A stretch of 19,254 nt of DNA from Flavobacteriales bacterium UBA6772 (GTDB lineage: Bacteria; Bacteroidota; Bacteroidia; Flavobacteriales; UBA7430). This document shows positions 1 through 6,822 of the stretch, one piece after another; positions within the stretch are counted from its first letter, which is position 1, and each line of letters begins with the position of its first letter. Location of the stretch: NCBI GenBank assembly GCA_002453265.1, contig DKGK01000064.1:1-19254 (forward strand), given 5' to 3'. The notes below the pieces were generated by a model. The model had not been told where the DNA came from, ran no database searches, and saw only the letters and a program-made list of their open reading frames with translations. The position numbers were made by a program, and so were the translations under genes.

Positions 1-63
1 TTCTTGAACTTTATATGCTTGCCATAAAGCGAGCTTGCTTTTTCGGGTTCCTATACGTATCAT
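1..63 (-). CDS. hemC: Porphobilinogen deaminase, N-terminal 21 residues (runs off left edge)
   Basis: Hydroxymethylbilane synthase joins four porphobilinogen molecules into the linear tetrapyrrole used for haem. Only the first 21 codons are in the window. Reading leftward from the ATG at 63, the protein begins MIRIGTRKSKLALWQAYKVQ, which matches the family's opening strand and helix (RIGTRxSxLALWQA). The start overlaps the hemA stop as ATGA (60-63), so the two genes should be translationally coupled and co-transcribed. The pathway order fits: HemA makes glutamate-1-semialdehyde and HemC acts three steps later. The rest of the gene, including the cysteine that binds the dipyrromethane cofactor, lies outside the window. 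The call rests on one short but characteristic motif plus the neighbour. Confidence 0.88.
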   Translation of the reverse strand, partial: MIRIGTRKSKLALWQAYKVQE

Positions 64-1295
64 GGATTCAGTTTAAACATTTCTTCAACCATCTTTACCA
101 TTTCATCGGATTGACGGTGTTTTGATTTGATAAATTCGGTAGCTTGATTTGCAATTTTATTTACCACACTTGTAGTTAATTTGTTTGCTTTTTGTAGCTC
201 TTCTTCACTTAAGCGGAATTTTTGTTGTTCCAGCTCATCAGTTCTATAAGAATGCAGTTTTTCGCGTAACGCCTTTATGGTAGGAGCAAGTTTACGCATT
301 AATACCCATTCGTAGAATTCGTTTTTATGTAGGTTGATGATGGTACGTGCTTTAGGAATGCTCTTGTTTCGCATTGCCAAAGTTTCGTCTTGTATGCTGT
401 TAAGCTGATCCATATCGATAAGCTCAACATTGCTTAATTCATCAACTTTAGTATCTATATTTCTAGGTACCGATAAGTCGAGGAGTAACATTTCGTTGTT
501 TAAATCTGTAAAATGTTCTGTGCGTATAGTAGGTTCAAAGGCACCTGTAGCTACAATAAAAATATTGGTATTTGTAAGCTCTTCTTTAAGATTTTCTATA
601 TCTGCGACTCTTATGCCTAATGGTTCTGCTATAGCTTCCGCTTTTGAGCGTGTTCTATTAATTAGCACCATTTCTTTATAAGGATATTTTTGTAAGTTTT
701 TTACGGTAGTCTCGCCTATCTCACCTGTACCAAAAAGAACTATTTTTTTTGTGTTTAGCTGCTTATAACGTTCTTTCATAAACAATACAGCAGCGTGAGC
801 TACCGAGGCAGGACCTTCGTTTATAACGGTATCTGTTCGTACATCTTTATATGCTTGTAACACAAACTGCATCAAACGATGCGTATAGCCGTCTAACATT
901 CCTTTTTTATTAGAATATTTTGCGGCCTCTTTTACCTGACTTACAATTTGCAAATCACCCAAGATCATAGAATCTAATCCGCAGCAAAGTTCAAATAGTT
1001 GATGCACTGCTTCATCTTCTTGGAGAAGAAAATGGTATTCTTCAAATTCTGCTAAGGATGCTTTGGTGTGTTTAGCAAAGAGTTCTTTAAGGATGAAAGC
1101 ATTATGAGTATGTGCAAAAAATTGAGCACGGTTACACGTAGTAACTACAAAAAGACTTGGGATGTCTAATTCCTTTGCATCTTTAAGAATAGCTTCTACA
1201 GCTTCTTTAGAGAAGCTGAATTTCTCGCGAATATCGATAGGGGTTTTCCAGTGAGAAATTCCTATGCTTATAAATTTAGGTTTGTTTACGCTCAA
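60..1295 (-). CDS. hemA: Glutamyl-tRNA reductase
   Basis: Reduces glutamyl-tRNA(Glu) with NADPH to glutamate-1-semialdehyde, the first committed step of C5-pathway tetrapyrrole synthesis, in the cytoplasm. The 411-residue protein has the family layout: N-terminal catalytic domain with the nucleophile Cys54 in VVTTCNR, the GLDSMILGDLQI substrate-site segment (about 106-117), an NADPH-binding Rossmann fold with GTGEIG (189-194), and a C-terminal helical dimerisation region. Length is normal. The only usable start is TTG at 1295: no ATG or GTG lies near the N-terminus, and the FISIGISHW segment sits where family proteins begin. AAGG lies only 2 nt before the TTG, too close to be a good ribosome site. 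Most relatives have GE where this one has GD at 113-114, a conservative change. It is followed by hemC with an ATGA overlap. Confidence 0.96.
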   Translation of the reverse strand: MSVNKPKFISIGISHWKTPIDIREKFSFSKEAVEAILKDAKELDIPSLFVVTTCNRAQFFAHTHNAFILKELFAKHTKASLAEFEEYHFLLQEDEAVHQLFELCCGLDSMILGDLQIVSQVKEAAKYSNKKGMLDGYTHRLMQFVLQAYKDVRTDTVINEGPASVAHAAVLFMKERYKQLNTKKIVLFGTGEIGETTVKNLQKYPYKEMVLINRTRSKAEAIAEPLGIRVADIENLKEELTNTNIFIVATGAFEPTIRTEHFTDLNNEMLLLDLSVPRNIDTKVDELSNVELIDMDQLNSIQDETLAMRNKSIPKARTIINLHKNEFYEWVLMRKLAPTIKALREKLHSYRTDELEQQKFRLSEEELQKANKLTTSVVNKIANQATEFIKSKHRQSDEMVKMVEEMFKLNP

Positions 1296-1315
1296 ATCCT
1301 TAGAATTGATTTGTG

Positions 1316-1323
1316 CAAAAATA
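1316..1323 (-). promoter_or_regulatory. Predicted -7 promoter element of hemA
   Basis: The minus strand reads TATTTTTG, an exact match to the Bacteroidota sigma-A -7 consensus TAnnTTTG. It lies about 20 nt before the hemA TTG, so transcription would start near 1310 with a very short leader. No clean TTG (-33) occurs at 17-23 bp upstream; the nearest sequence there is T-rich. The call rests on the -7 box and its position. Confidence 0.55.
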
Positions 1324-1428
1324 CGAGCCTTTTCTCAATTAAAACAGACAATTAGTAAGACTTTTATCATTGAGCATCTTAGCTATTGTACAGGATGAAA
1401 ATCAAGAGCCTTTTTACTTAGATTTTCT

Positions 1429-1436
1429 TAAGTTTG
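1429..1436 (+). promoter_or_regulatory. Possible -7 promoter element of the outer-membrane protein gene
   Basis: TAAGTTTG matches TAnnTTTG and lies 23 nt before the preferred ATG at 1460. That would put the transcription start near 1442 and exclude the upstream TTG at 1370 as the translation start. No -33 TTG is visible at the expected distance. Confidence 0.4.
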
Positions 1437-1459
1437 CGGATAGAAAATTAATTTTAGTC

Positions 1460-2266
1460 ATGAGGTCATTCGGTTTACTCTTACTTACACTATTTAGTTC
1501 TGTGCTTATGGCGCAACAAGAAACCCAAGAAGTAAAATCTAGAAAAGGAGAAGTCTTTTTATATTGGGGTTGGAATAGAAGTATGTACAGTACTTCTAAC
1601 ATCCACCTTTCTGGTGATGACTACGATTTTACTATCGAAAATACAGTAGCTCACGACAGACAAACAGCTTTTAGTGCCTACAATTATTTCCATCCTCTAC
1701 GTATTACAATACCTCAATTTAATGCACGTATTGGTTATTTTATAAGTAATAATTATTCCATTTCTATTGGAGCCGATCACATGAAATATGTGGTGGATTC
1801 TATACAGAAAGTTAACATAAATGGATTTATTGAAAATTCATGCACCGATTACGATGGTGTGTACGAAGGTGAGTCTATTGATTTAGCTTCCGACTTATTA
1901 CTTTTTGAACATACAGATGGCTTAAATTATATAAATATTGAATTGCGAAGAACTGATGAGTTTTGGAGAAGAAATAAAATTTCTTTAGACCTTAGCGAAG
2001 GACTTGGCTTTGGTATAATGATTCCTAAAACGAATGCCACACTTTTAAATAATGCTCGACACGATGATTTTCATCTAGCCGGATATGGATTTAGCGCTGT
2101 GGGTGCTGCACAACTTAATTTTGGAAAGTATTTTTTTGTTTCTTCAGAGCTCAAAGCTGGATTTATTCATATGCCCGATATTCGTACGACAATGTATGCT
2201 GAAGATAAAGCGAGTCAGTATTTCTTTTTTGGACAAGCTAATATTGTCTTTGGGCTAAGGTTTTAG
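1460..2266 (+). CDS. Outer-membrane beta-barrel protein of unknown function
   Basis: A 268-residue exported protein. The open frame extends back to a TTG at 1370, but the ATG at 1460 is preferred because it starts a clean signal peptide, MRSFGLLLLTLFSSVLMAQQ, with likely cleavage after MA. The mature part alternates short polar turns with aromatic-rich strands, such as EVFLYWGWNRS, FNARIGYFISNNYSISIGAD and YFFFGQANIVFGLRF, and ends in Phe, as is usual for barrels inserted by BamA. I recognise the pattern (GWNRS near the N-terminus, then an IPQFNARIGYF-like strand and FEHTDGLNY) as that of a conserved but uncharacterised Bacteroidota outer-membrane family. It is divergent from hemA, with no shared function evident. 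Substrate and role are unknown. Confidence 0.75.
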   Translation: MRSFGLLLLTLFSSVLMAQQETQEVKSRKGEVFLYWGWNRSMYSTSNIHLSGDDYDFTIENTVAHDRQTAFSAYNYFHPLRITIPQFNARIGYFISNNYSISIGADHMKYVVDSIQKVNINGFIENSCTDYDGVYEGESIDLASDLLLFEHTDGLNYINIELRRTDEFWRRNKISLDLSEGLGFGIMIPKTNATLLNNARHDDFHLAGYGFSAVGAAQLNFGKYFFVSSELKAGFIHMPDIRTTMYAEDKASQYFFFGQANIVFGLRF

Positions 2267-2310
2267 GAATTGAAAAATGACAAATTATATTGTTACAAAT
2301 ACTTTCAAAG

Positions 2311-2544
2311 CTATATTTTACCTCGATTAGGAATGCCTGGTTCTTTTAATAAAGACAAATGCGGAATATATTCTGTATTCTATAGAGTCCTTTCAAACAA
2401 ACCAAACTTGAATTTATGAAAAGTAAATTCAAGTCCAAAATTATGGAGTATATATGCATCCAATTTCAACTCTTCTGATGCCAATCTGTTTTGTTCCTCC
2501 TTATAATCTATTTCAATAGTGGCATACAAATGACTTAGTTTTTT
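2311..2544 (-). pseudogene. Remnant of the C-terminal end of a TonB-dependent outer-membrane receptor
   Basis: Read on the minus strand, 78 codons in one frame contain a recognisable receptor tail. First comes ATIEIDYKEEQNRLASEE, then AYILHNFGLEFTF and KFKFGLF, then ERTL-stop-NTEYIPHLSLLKE, then GIPNRGKI. TonB-dependent receptors of this type end with NLLNxxYxxHLSxLKxxGIPxxGRNI before the last strand, so the expected NLLN appears here as TL-stop-N, with TAG at 2380-2382. Past the second stop (2311-2313) another frame gives VKYSFE, which resembles the last strand and suggests a frameshift. The rest of a receptor (about 600-700 residues) is absent. Inference: a deleted, decaying gene, possibly of the ZnuD-like metal-uptake group. 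It is convergent with the barrel gene at 1460-2266. Confidence 0.55.
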
Positions 2545-2713
2545 CTATTACTATAATAGAAGGTTTGAGAGTGGTGTTAAATAGTTTATCACCCTAATAT
2601 AAATCTATAAAATGGATTTTAGTTTTATAGCCTAATGAGGGCAGTTGTACTTGTAGTTTTTTTAGTTTAATCTACTAAGCTATACTTACCTTCTCTTAAG
2701 CTAATAGGCTCCT
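2545..2713 (-). other. Gene-free stretch with short coding-like fragments in two frames
   Basis: No intact gene is present on either strand. On the minus strand one frame reads YIEEPISLREGKYSLVD and then a stop (around 2660-2715). Another frame (2659-2534) reads VQLPSLGYKTKIHFIDLY, a TAG, then GDKLFNTTLKPSIIVI. Both look more protein-like than random AT-rich sequence. They lie between the signal-peptide-like piece and the receptor tail on the same strand, so they may be further debris of the same locus. I do not recognise either family. They could also be chance. Confidence 0.25.
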
Positions 2714-2842
2714 CTATATAGGTTCTAATATGTAAATGAACTCGCCTAAGTATTCATTATTTGTGTTGGTAATAGCTCATAAAGTCTCTGAGTATAATAA
2801 ACAACTCAGGAAAAACAGTATAAATAGTATTCCTTTTTCTAT
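2714..2842 (-). pseudogene. Possible decayed signal-peptide start of a lost exported protein
   Basis: On the minus strand from 2842, codons read (ATA)EKGILFILFFLSCLLYS, then ETL and a stop at 2777-2779, then AITNTNNEYLGEFIYILEPI and a second stop at 2714-2716. A short basic/acidic start, an unbroken hydrophobic run and a Cys in LSC resemble a lipoprotein or Sec signal whose ATG has become ATA. Two stops within 43 codons rule out an intact gene here. It points the same way as the receptor remnant. This may be chance hydrophobicity in AT-rich DNA. Confidence 0.3.
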
Positions 2843-2918
2843 AGTAAAATTTAGGCTAAGTTTAGTGTTACAATTGTCATCTCAAAGATAAATAAAGTAG
2901 ATTTTGTTTGTAATTTAG

Positions 2919-2926
2919 TATATTTG
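2919..2926 (+). promoter_or_regulatory. Predicted -7 promoter element of the secreted-protein gene
   Basis: TATATTTG matches TAnnTTTG exactly and lies 23 nt before the ATG at 2950, giving a predicted start near 2932 and a leader of about 18 nt. TTG motifs occur upstream (2904-2910) but too close for a standard -33 box. Confidence 0.5.
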
Positions 2927-2949
2927 AAAGCATGTAAAAAAAGTCCGAA

Positions 2950-3537
2950 ATGAAAGCACTTAAATTCGTTTTAACTCTAGCATTGCTAAGTACAAATTTA
3001 TTTTCTCAAGATGTGAATTACTATTTTGAACAATTTACGCATACCTATAGTGATTTAGAAAATCCTATAAGTATTAATAACGGTGAAATTTGGGACGACC
3101 CAGAATATGCGATAGCTATAGGGTTTGACTTTTCAATATTTAACCATCAAACAAACTCTTTAGTTTTTGGAGGCCTTGGCGGTACATTATCTGATACAAC
3201 ATTAAACAATATGCTAATTGCATCTGCCCTAGATCTAGCCGATAGAGGATACAATACAAATAGTAATACTTCATTATCTCCTATTTCTTACAAAGTTGAT
3301 GGAGAATTAGGAAAAAAAGTCCTCAAAATAGAATGGAAAAATGCTGGCTTTTATGAAGATGAGGAAGATGTTTATTACACAAATCTTCAATTGTGGATAT
3401 ACGAAGGCTCGAATATGATAGAAATCGATCGCGGGTCTACTAATATAGAAGCTACATTTTATCTTTGGGAAGAAAATTTTTGTGCTCTTTTAGAAATGGA
3501 TTCGCTTACAGAAACAGCTACAGGATATCTATTATAA
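2950..3537 (+). CDS. Secreted protein of unknown function, truncated by an in-frame stop
   Basis: The 195-codon frame begins with a clear Sec signal peptide (MKALKFVLTLALLSTNLFSQ, cleavage near FSQ) behind its own promoter-like element. The body, with segments such as YAIAIGFDFSIF, SLVFGGLGGTLSD and VLKIEWKNAGFYED, looks like a beta-rich extracellular domain; I do not recognise the family. It ends at TAA 3535-3537, and the same frame stays open from 3538 to 3909, encoding a T9SS sorting domain. The original gene was therefore probably 2950-3909 (319 codons). As the sequence stands, the product would reach the periplasm but lack the domain needed to cross the outer membrane. Alternatives are a base error in the sequence or stop readthrough. 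Confidence 0.7.
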   Translation: MKALKFVLTLALLSTNLFSQDVNYYFEQFTHTYSDLENPISINNGEIWDDPEYAIAIGFDFSIFNHQTNSLVFGGLGGTLSDTTLNNMLIASALDLADRGYNTNSNTSLSPISYKVDGELGKKVLKIEWKNAGFYEDEEDVYYTNLQLWIYEGSNMIEIDRGSTNIEATFYLWEENFCALLEMDSLTETATGYLL

Positions 3538-3909
3538 GAGGTCGATGGAGAATACCAATTTGGTTTCCAAAACATGGATGATTTTTATGTGCCTAATTTT
3601 TTTACACAAATACCCGAAGATGGTACAGTATTCCGTTTTTATCCTGAATATGCAATTGGAATAGCGGAAAACGAAAAGGGGAACATTAATTTATTCCCTA
3701 ACCCAACATCAGACTTTATAACACTACAAAACAAACAAAACATCAAACTGAATTATAAGATACTGTCGGTTGCTGGTCGTGTTGTTTTAAAGGGGTTTTC
3801 CTCAGAACAAAACCTACAAATAGATCTTAGAGATTTAAACCCTGGCATGTACTTTATTCGAGGGTCTAAACAAGGAGTCTACTTTACTAAATCATTCCTA
3901 AAAAAATAA
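3538..3909 (+). pseudogene. Detached C-terminal part with type IX secretion sorting domain
   Basis: This continues the upstream frame directly after TAA 3535-3537: EVDGEYQFGFQN, then MDDFYVPNFF (ATG at 3574), then a linker. From about 3670 it has the T9SS type A sorting domain, with NLFPNPTSDFITL, KILSVAGRVVLKG, LRDLNPGMYFIRG and a final KSFLKK. Such domains carry proteins through the type IX translocon of Bacteroidota and are cleaved by PorU. The piece has no signal peptide, promoter or ribosome site of its own. The 111-codon frame from 3574 is therefore best read as the broken-off end of the gene starting at 2950. The GNAT gene begins 4 nt later. Confidence 0.75.
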
Positions 3910-3913
3910 GCTT

Positions 3914-4432
3914 ATGAGTTTTGTTTTTGAAACACCCAGACTTATAGTTCGGCTCTTAAAGAAGAGTGATGAAGCTGCTTTTTATAAATTAATGAGCAAT
4001 CCTAAAGTCGTTATTTATACACCTAGTAAAGTTTTAAATAAGGAAGAAAGTGATTTAAAACTAGCATCATTAATGAATGCAAATCATCATTTTTGGGCTG
4101 TTGAATTTAAAAAATCCAGTGAATTTATTGGAATTGCTGGTTTAAAAATTCACTCGAATACCGAAGCAGAAATAGCTTACAATCTAAGAGAAATCTATTG
4201 GTCCAAAGGTTTTGGAAGTGAAGTTGCTATAGGGCTAATTGAGTATGGATTTAACCATTTTAACTATTCTAAACTAAAAGCATTTACAGATTCCAAAAAT
4301 AAGAATTCAATAAAAATCCTTTCTAAGCGAATGAATTACTTAGGCTGTTTTTATAGTAAAGAGTACAAAAGTGAAGACGAGAGCTTTGAGCTCAGAAAAG
4401 TTGAATGGAAAAATAGAACAAATTCATTCTAA
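3914..4432 (+). CDS. GNAT-family N-acetyltransferase (RimJ/RimL type)
   Basis: A 172-residue cytoplasmic protein of the GCN5-related fold, transferring an acetyl group from acetyl-CoA to an amine; the acceptor is unknown. It opens with the ETPRLIVRLLKKSDEAAFYKL block typical of the RimJ/RimL branch. Next come HHFWAVEFK and EFIGIAGLKI (central strands), EAEIAYNLREIYWSKGFGSEVAIGLIEYGF, whose KGFGSE is the pyrophosphate-binding loop, and then SKNKNSIKIL. The usual N-x-x-S-x-x-x-x-x-K-x-G-F segment after that loop reads SKRMNYLGCFY here, with the glycine displaced, a small departure from the norm. The start follows the broken secreted gene by 4 nt, so it may share that transcript. Its end overlaps the convergent gene at 4424 by 9 bp. 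Confidence 0.85.
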   Translation: MSFVFETPRLIVRLLKKSDEAAFYKLMSNPKVVIYTPSKVLNKEESDLKLASLMNANHHFWAVEFKKSSEFIGIAGLKIHSNTEAEIAYNLREIYWSKGFGSEVAIGLIEYGFNHFNYSKLKAFTDSKNKNSIKILSKRMNYLGCFYSKEYKSEDESFELRKVEWKNRTNSF

Positions 4433-4780
4433 CAAAAATTCACTTTTAACCTTTTTTGTCAATTTCGAAACCACTAAATCGTAGGAATGATCTATAAGAT
4501 ATTCAATAAATTTTTTAGGGAGTTCGCCATCAATAATAAGTGTATTCCAATGTTGTTTATTCATATGGTATCCAGTAATTACCGAATGAAAACGCTCTCT
4601 TAAGTCAATTGCTTTTTCAGGTTCACATTTGAGGTTAATTTGCAAAGGTTGTTTTTCTAAACTGAATAAAGCGAATATCTTCCCAGCTACTTTAAAAACC
4701 AAAGTATGTTCATTAAAAGGGAAGCTTTCGCTTACCGCAGGTTTATCTAAACAATAAGTTCTTATATTTTCAACATGCAT
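4424..4780 (-). CDS. MmcQ/YjbR family protein (DUF419-like)
   Basis: A 118-residue protein matching the small MmcQ/YjbR family. Characteristic blocks are ENIRTYCLDKPAVSESFPFN at the N-terminus, LVFKVAGKIFALFSLE, INLKCEPEKAIDLRER, VITGYHMNKQHWNTLIID and LIDHSYDLVVSKLTKK. Family structures show a CyaY-like fold that has been described as DNA-binding, but the cellular role is unknown, so no function is claimed. Length is normal for the family. The ATG at 4780 is the natural start because it directly precedes the first conserved helix. It is convergent with the GNAT gene, sharing 9 bp at the 3' ends, and divergent from the membrane-protein gene at 4834. Confidence 0.88.
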   Translation of the reverse strand: MHVENIRTYCLDKPAVSESFPFNEHTLVFKVAGKIFALFSLEKQPLQINLKCEPEKAIDLRERFHSVITGYHMNKQHWNTLIIDGELPKKFIEYLIDHSYDLVVSKLTKKVKSEFLLE

Positions 4781-4833
4781 AATTTGTATATTTATAGATA
4801 TTGTCTAAATTTAAACACAAATTATTAAATCTA

Positions 4834-5112
4834 ATGAACTTAGAAAACTTAAAAAAAGAAAATCTTCTTGAGCTTATAAATAGCATTGATAAGAACAACA
4901 AGAAAATTAAGGCTACCAGAGCTATTACTTATATTTTTGATGTAATTATAATTATGGCCGCCCTTTTGTATTTTTTTGACGTTAATTTTTCTAAATGGCT
5001 TTTGCTTCCTGCAGCAGCTTCTGTAACACTACACACAAGACTTGCAGTATTATACGAACGAAAATGCATCCTTAAACAGCAGGAAGTAATTTTAAAGTAT
5101 TTGAAAAAATAA
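4834..5112 (+). CDS. Small membrane protein of unknown function
   Basis: A 92-residue protein. A charged N-terminal helix (MNLENLKKENLLELINSIDK) is followed by two likely membrane segments, about residues 30-48 (YIFDVIIIMAALLYFF) and 53-68 (WLLLPAAASVTLH), and a basic C-terminal helix ending KYLKK, so both ends probably face the cytoplasm. I do not recognise the family. The frame is open back to TTG 4801, which would add MSKFKHKLLNL. The ATG at 4834 is preferred because the upstream TTG has no supporting signal, but TTG starts are common here and the choice is uncertain. It stands alone between mmcQ-like and purH. Confidence 0.6.
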   Translation: MNLENLKKENLLELINSIDKNNKKIKATRAITYIFDVIIIMAALLYFFDVNFSKWLLLPAAASVTLHTRLAVLYERKCILKQQEVILKYLKK

Positions 5113-5194
5113 GCCATCTACTTTAAGGAATTACCACCTTTAAAATTCTTTAAAATTTGAGCTCTTAATACAACGTATTTTAATTGCGAATTTC

Positions 5195-5202
5195 TACTTT
5201 TG
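5195..5202 (+). promoter_or_regulatory. Predicted -7 promoter element of purH
   Basis: TACTTTTG matches TAnnTTTG and lies 31 nt before the purH TTG, giving a predicted start near 5208 and a leader of about 26 nt. No TTG sits at 17-23 bp upstream. No purine-riboswitch-like structure fits in so short a leader. Confidence 0.5.
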
Positions 5203-5233
5203 CATAAGTATTAAGCATCTCAAAATTAAAGCT

Positions 5234-6748
5234 TTGAAAAAAATTCAAAACGCCCTTATATCGGTTTTTCACAAAGACCGTTTAGAACCAATTATTGAAG
5301 AATTAAATCGTTTAGGTGTAACCATTTACTCTACTGGAGGAACTCAAAAATTTATTGAGGACTTAGGAGTTTCTGTTGTGCCGGTAGAAGACCTTACTAG
5401 CTATCCTTCTATTTTAGGTGGTCGTGTAAAAACACTTCACCCAAATGTGTTTGGTGGTATTTTAGCTCGCCGACATGAAGCAAACGATTTAAAGCAATTA
5501 GAAGAATACAAAATACCTGAGCTTGACTTAGTGATCGTAGATCTTTATCCGTTTGAAGACACTCTTGCTTCTGGTGCTTCAGAACAAGACATTATAGAAA
5601 AAATTGATATTGGTGGAATTTCTTTAATTCGTGCTACTGCAAAGAACTTTAGAGATACCTTAATAGTTCCTTCGAGAGAAGACTACCAAGAGACTTTAGA
5701 TATCTTAACAGCTCAAGAAGGTGCAACCACCTTAGAGCAGCGAAGAGCTTTTGCTTCAAAGGCATTCAACATCTCTTCGCATTACGACACCGCAATATTT
5801 AACTATTTCAACGACGGTTCTATTACTGCTTTAAAACAAAGCATTCAAGAATCTAAAACACTTCGTTACGGAGAAAATCCTCATCAAGAAGGAACTTTTT
5901 ACGGTAAACTAGACGAAATGTTCGACAAGTTGAATGGAAAAGAATTATCGTATAACAACCTTTTAGATGTAGATGCAGCTGTAAACTTAATGGCTGAATT
6001 TACAGATACTACTTTCGCTGTACTAAAACACAATAATGCCTGCGGTTTAGCATCTCGCGAAAACCTTACAGAAGCTTGGAAAGATGCACTTGCTGCAGAT
6101 CCTGTTTCTGCTTTTGGTGGCGTGTTGATAACTAATAGAAAGGTGGACGCTAAAACGGCTGAAGAAATTCATAAATTGTTCTTCGAAGTAATTATTGCTC
6201 CAGCCTACGATGATGCTGCTTTAGACTTATTTAAAACAAAGAAAAATCGTGTCGTTCTTGTACAAAAAGATGTAAAAATGCCTGCTAAAACAGTTCGCAC
6301 AATATTGAACGGTGTTTTAGAGCAAGATAAAGACACGAAAACAGATGCAATTACAGACATGAAAGATGTGTGTAATGTACTAGCTACAGAAGAACAAAAA
6401 TCTGACTTAGCTTTCGCTTCTAAACTTTGTAAAAACACGAAGTCTAACACAATAATTTTTGCTAAAAACAAGCAATTAATCTCTTGTGGTGTAGGGCAAA
6501 CGTCAAGAGTAGATGCCTTAAAACAAGCAATTGTAAAAGCAAAATCTTTTGGATTTGATTTAAACGGAGCCGTAATGGCTTCAGATGCATTTTTCCCATT
6601 TCCTGACTGTGTAGAAATTGCAGACAACGAAGGGATAAAAGCGGTTATTCAACCTGGAGGATCTATAAAAGATAAATTATCTATTGACTACTGTAATGAC
6701 AATGGTATGGCGATGGTATTTACTGGAACTAGACACTTTAAGCACTAA
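5234..6748 (+). CDS. purH: Bifunctional AICAR formyltransferase / IMP cyclohydrolase
   Basis: Catalyses the last two steps of de novo purine synthesis, AICAR to FAICAR (10-formyl-THF donor) and FAICAR to IMP, in the cytoplasm. The N-terminal cyclohydrolase (MGS-like) domain shows YSTGGTQKFIEDLGV, SYPSILGGRVKTLHP, FGGILARR and EKIDIGGISLIRATAKNF. The C-terminal transformylase domain shows LRYGENPHQ, AVLKHNNACGLA with the Lys-His pair, PVSAFGGVL and the terminal GGSIKDKLSIDYCNDNGMAM and FTGTRHFKH. At 504 residues it has the usual Bacteroidota length. Translation begins at TTG 5234: there is no ATG nearby and the LKKIQNALISVFHK opening aligns with where relatives start. The following mreB is 74 nt away, with a hairpin between them. 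Confidence 0.97.
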   Translation: MKKIQNALISVFHKDRLEPIIEELNRLGVTIYSTGGTQKFIEDLGVSVVPVEDLTSYPSILGGRVKTLHPNVFGGILARRHEANDLKQLEEYKIPELDLVIVDLYPFEDTLASGASEQDIIEKIDIGGISLIRATAKNFRDTLIVPSREDYQETLDILTAQEGATTLEQRRAFASKAFNISSHYDTAIFNYFNDGSITALKQSIQESKTLRYGENPHQEGTFYGKLDEMFDKLNGKELSYNNLLDVDAAVNLMAEFTDTTFAVLKHNNACGLASRENLTEAWKDALAADPVSAFGGVLITNRKVDAKTAEEIHKLFFEVIIAPAYDDAALDLFKTKKNRVVLVQKDVKMPAKTVRTILNGVLEQDKDTKTDAITDMKDVCNVLATEEQKSDLAFASKLCKNTKSNTIIFAKNKQLISCGVGQTSRVDALKQAIVKAKSFGFDLNGAVMASDAFFPFPDCVEIADNEGIKAVIQPGGSIKDKLSIDYCNDNGMAMVFTGTRHFKH

Positions 6749-6761
6749 GATTTATATTTCT

Positions 6762-6798
6762 CAATGAATGCTCTTTGAAACATTCATTGAATATTTTA
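6762..6798 (+). terminator. Hairpin between purH and mreB, possible weak terminator
   Basis: CAATGAATG (6762-6770) and CATTCATTG (6781-6789) form a perfect 9-bp inverted repeat with a 10-nt loop, followed by AATATTTTA. The stem is AT-rich and the T-run short, so it may terminate purH transcripts only partly and let some continue into mreB. Confidence 0.4.
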
Positions 6799-6822
6799 CT
6801 AATATCCTAAACAAAAGAACTC

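Noticed and set aside
430..681. Plus-strand open frame of 83 codons inside hemA
   Set aside because: It is antisense to a well-conserved enzyme, has no family motif, and its residues mirror hemA codons; a shadow frame.
1370..1459. Upstream extension of the outer-membrane protein from TTG 1370
   Set aside because: It would bury the signal peptide 30 residues inside the protein and begin upstream of the likely promoter box at 1429-1436.
6205..6627. Minus-strand open frame of 140 codons inside purH
   Set aside because: Wholly antisense to the conserved transformylase domain, serine- and cysteine-rich as expected from a reverse-strand shadow, with no recognisable domain.
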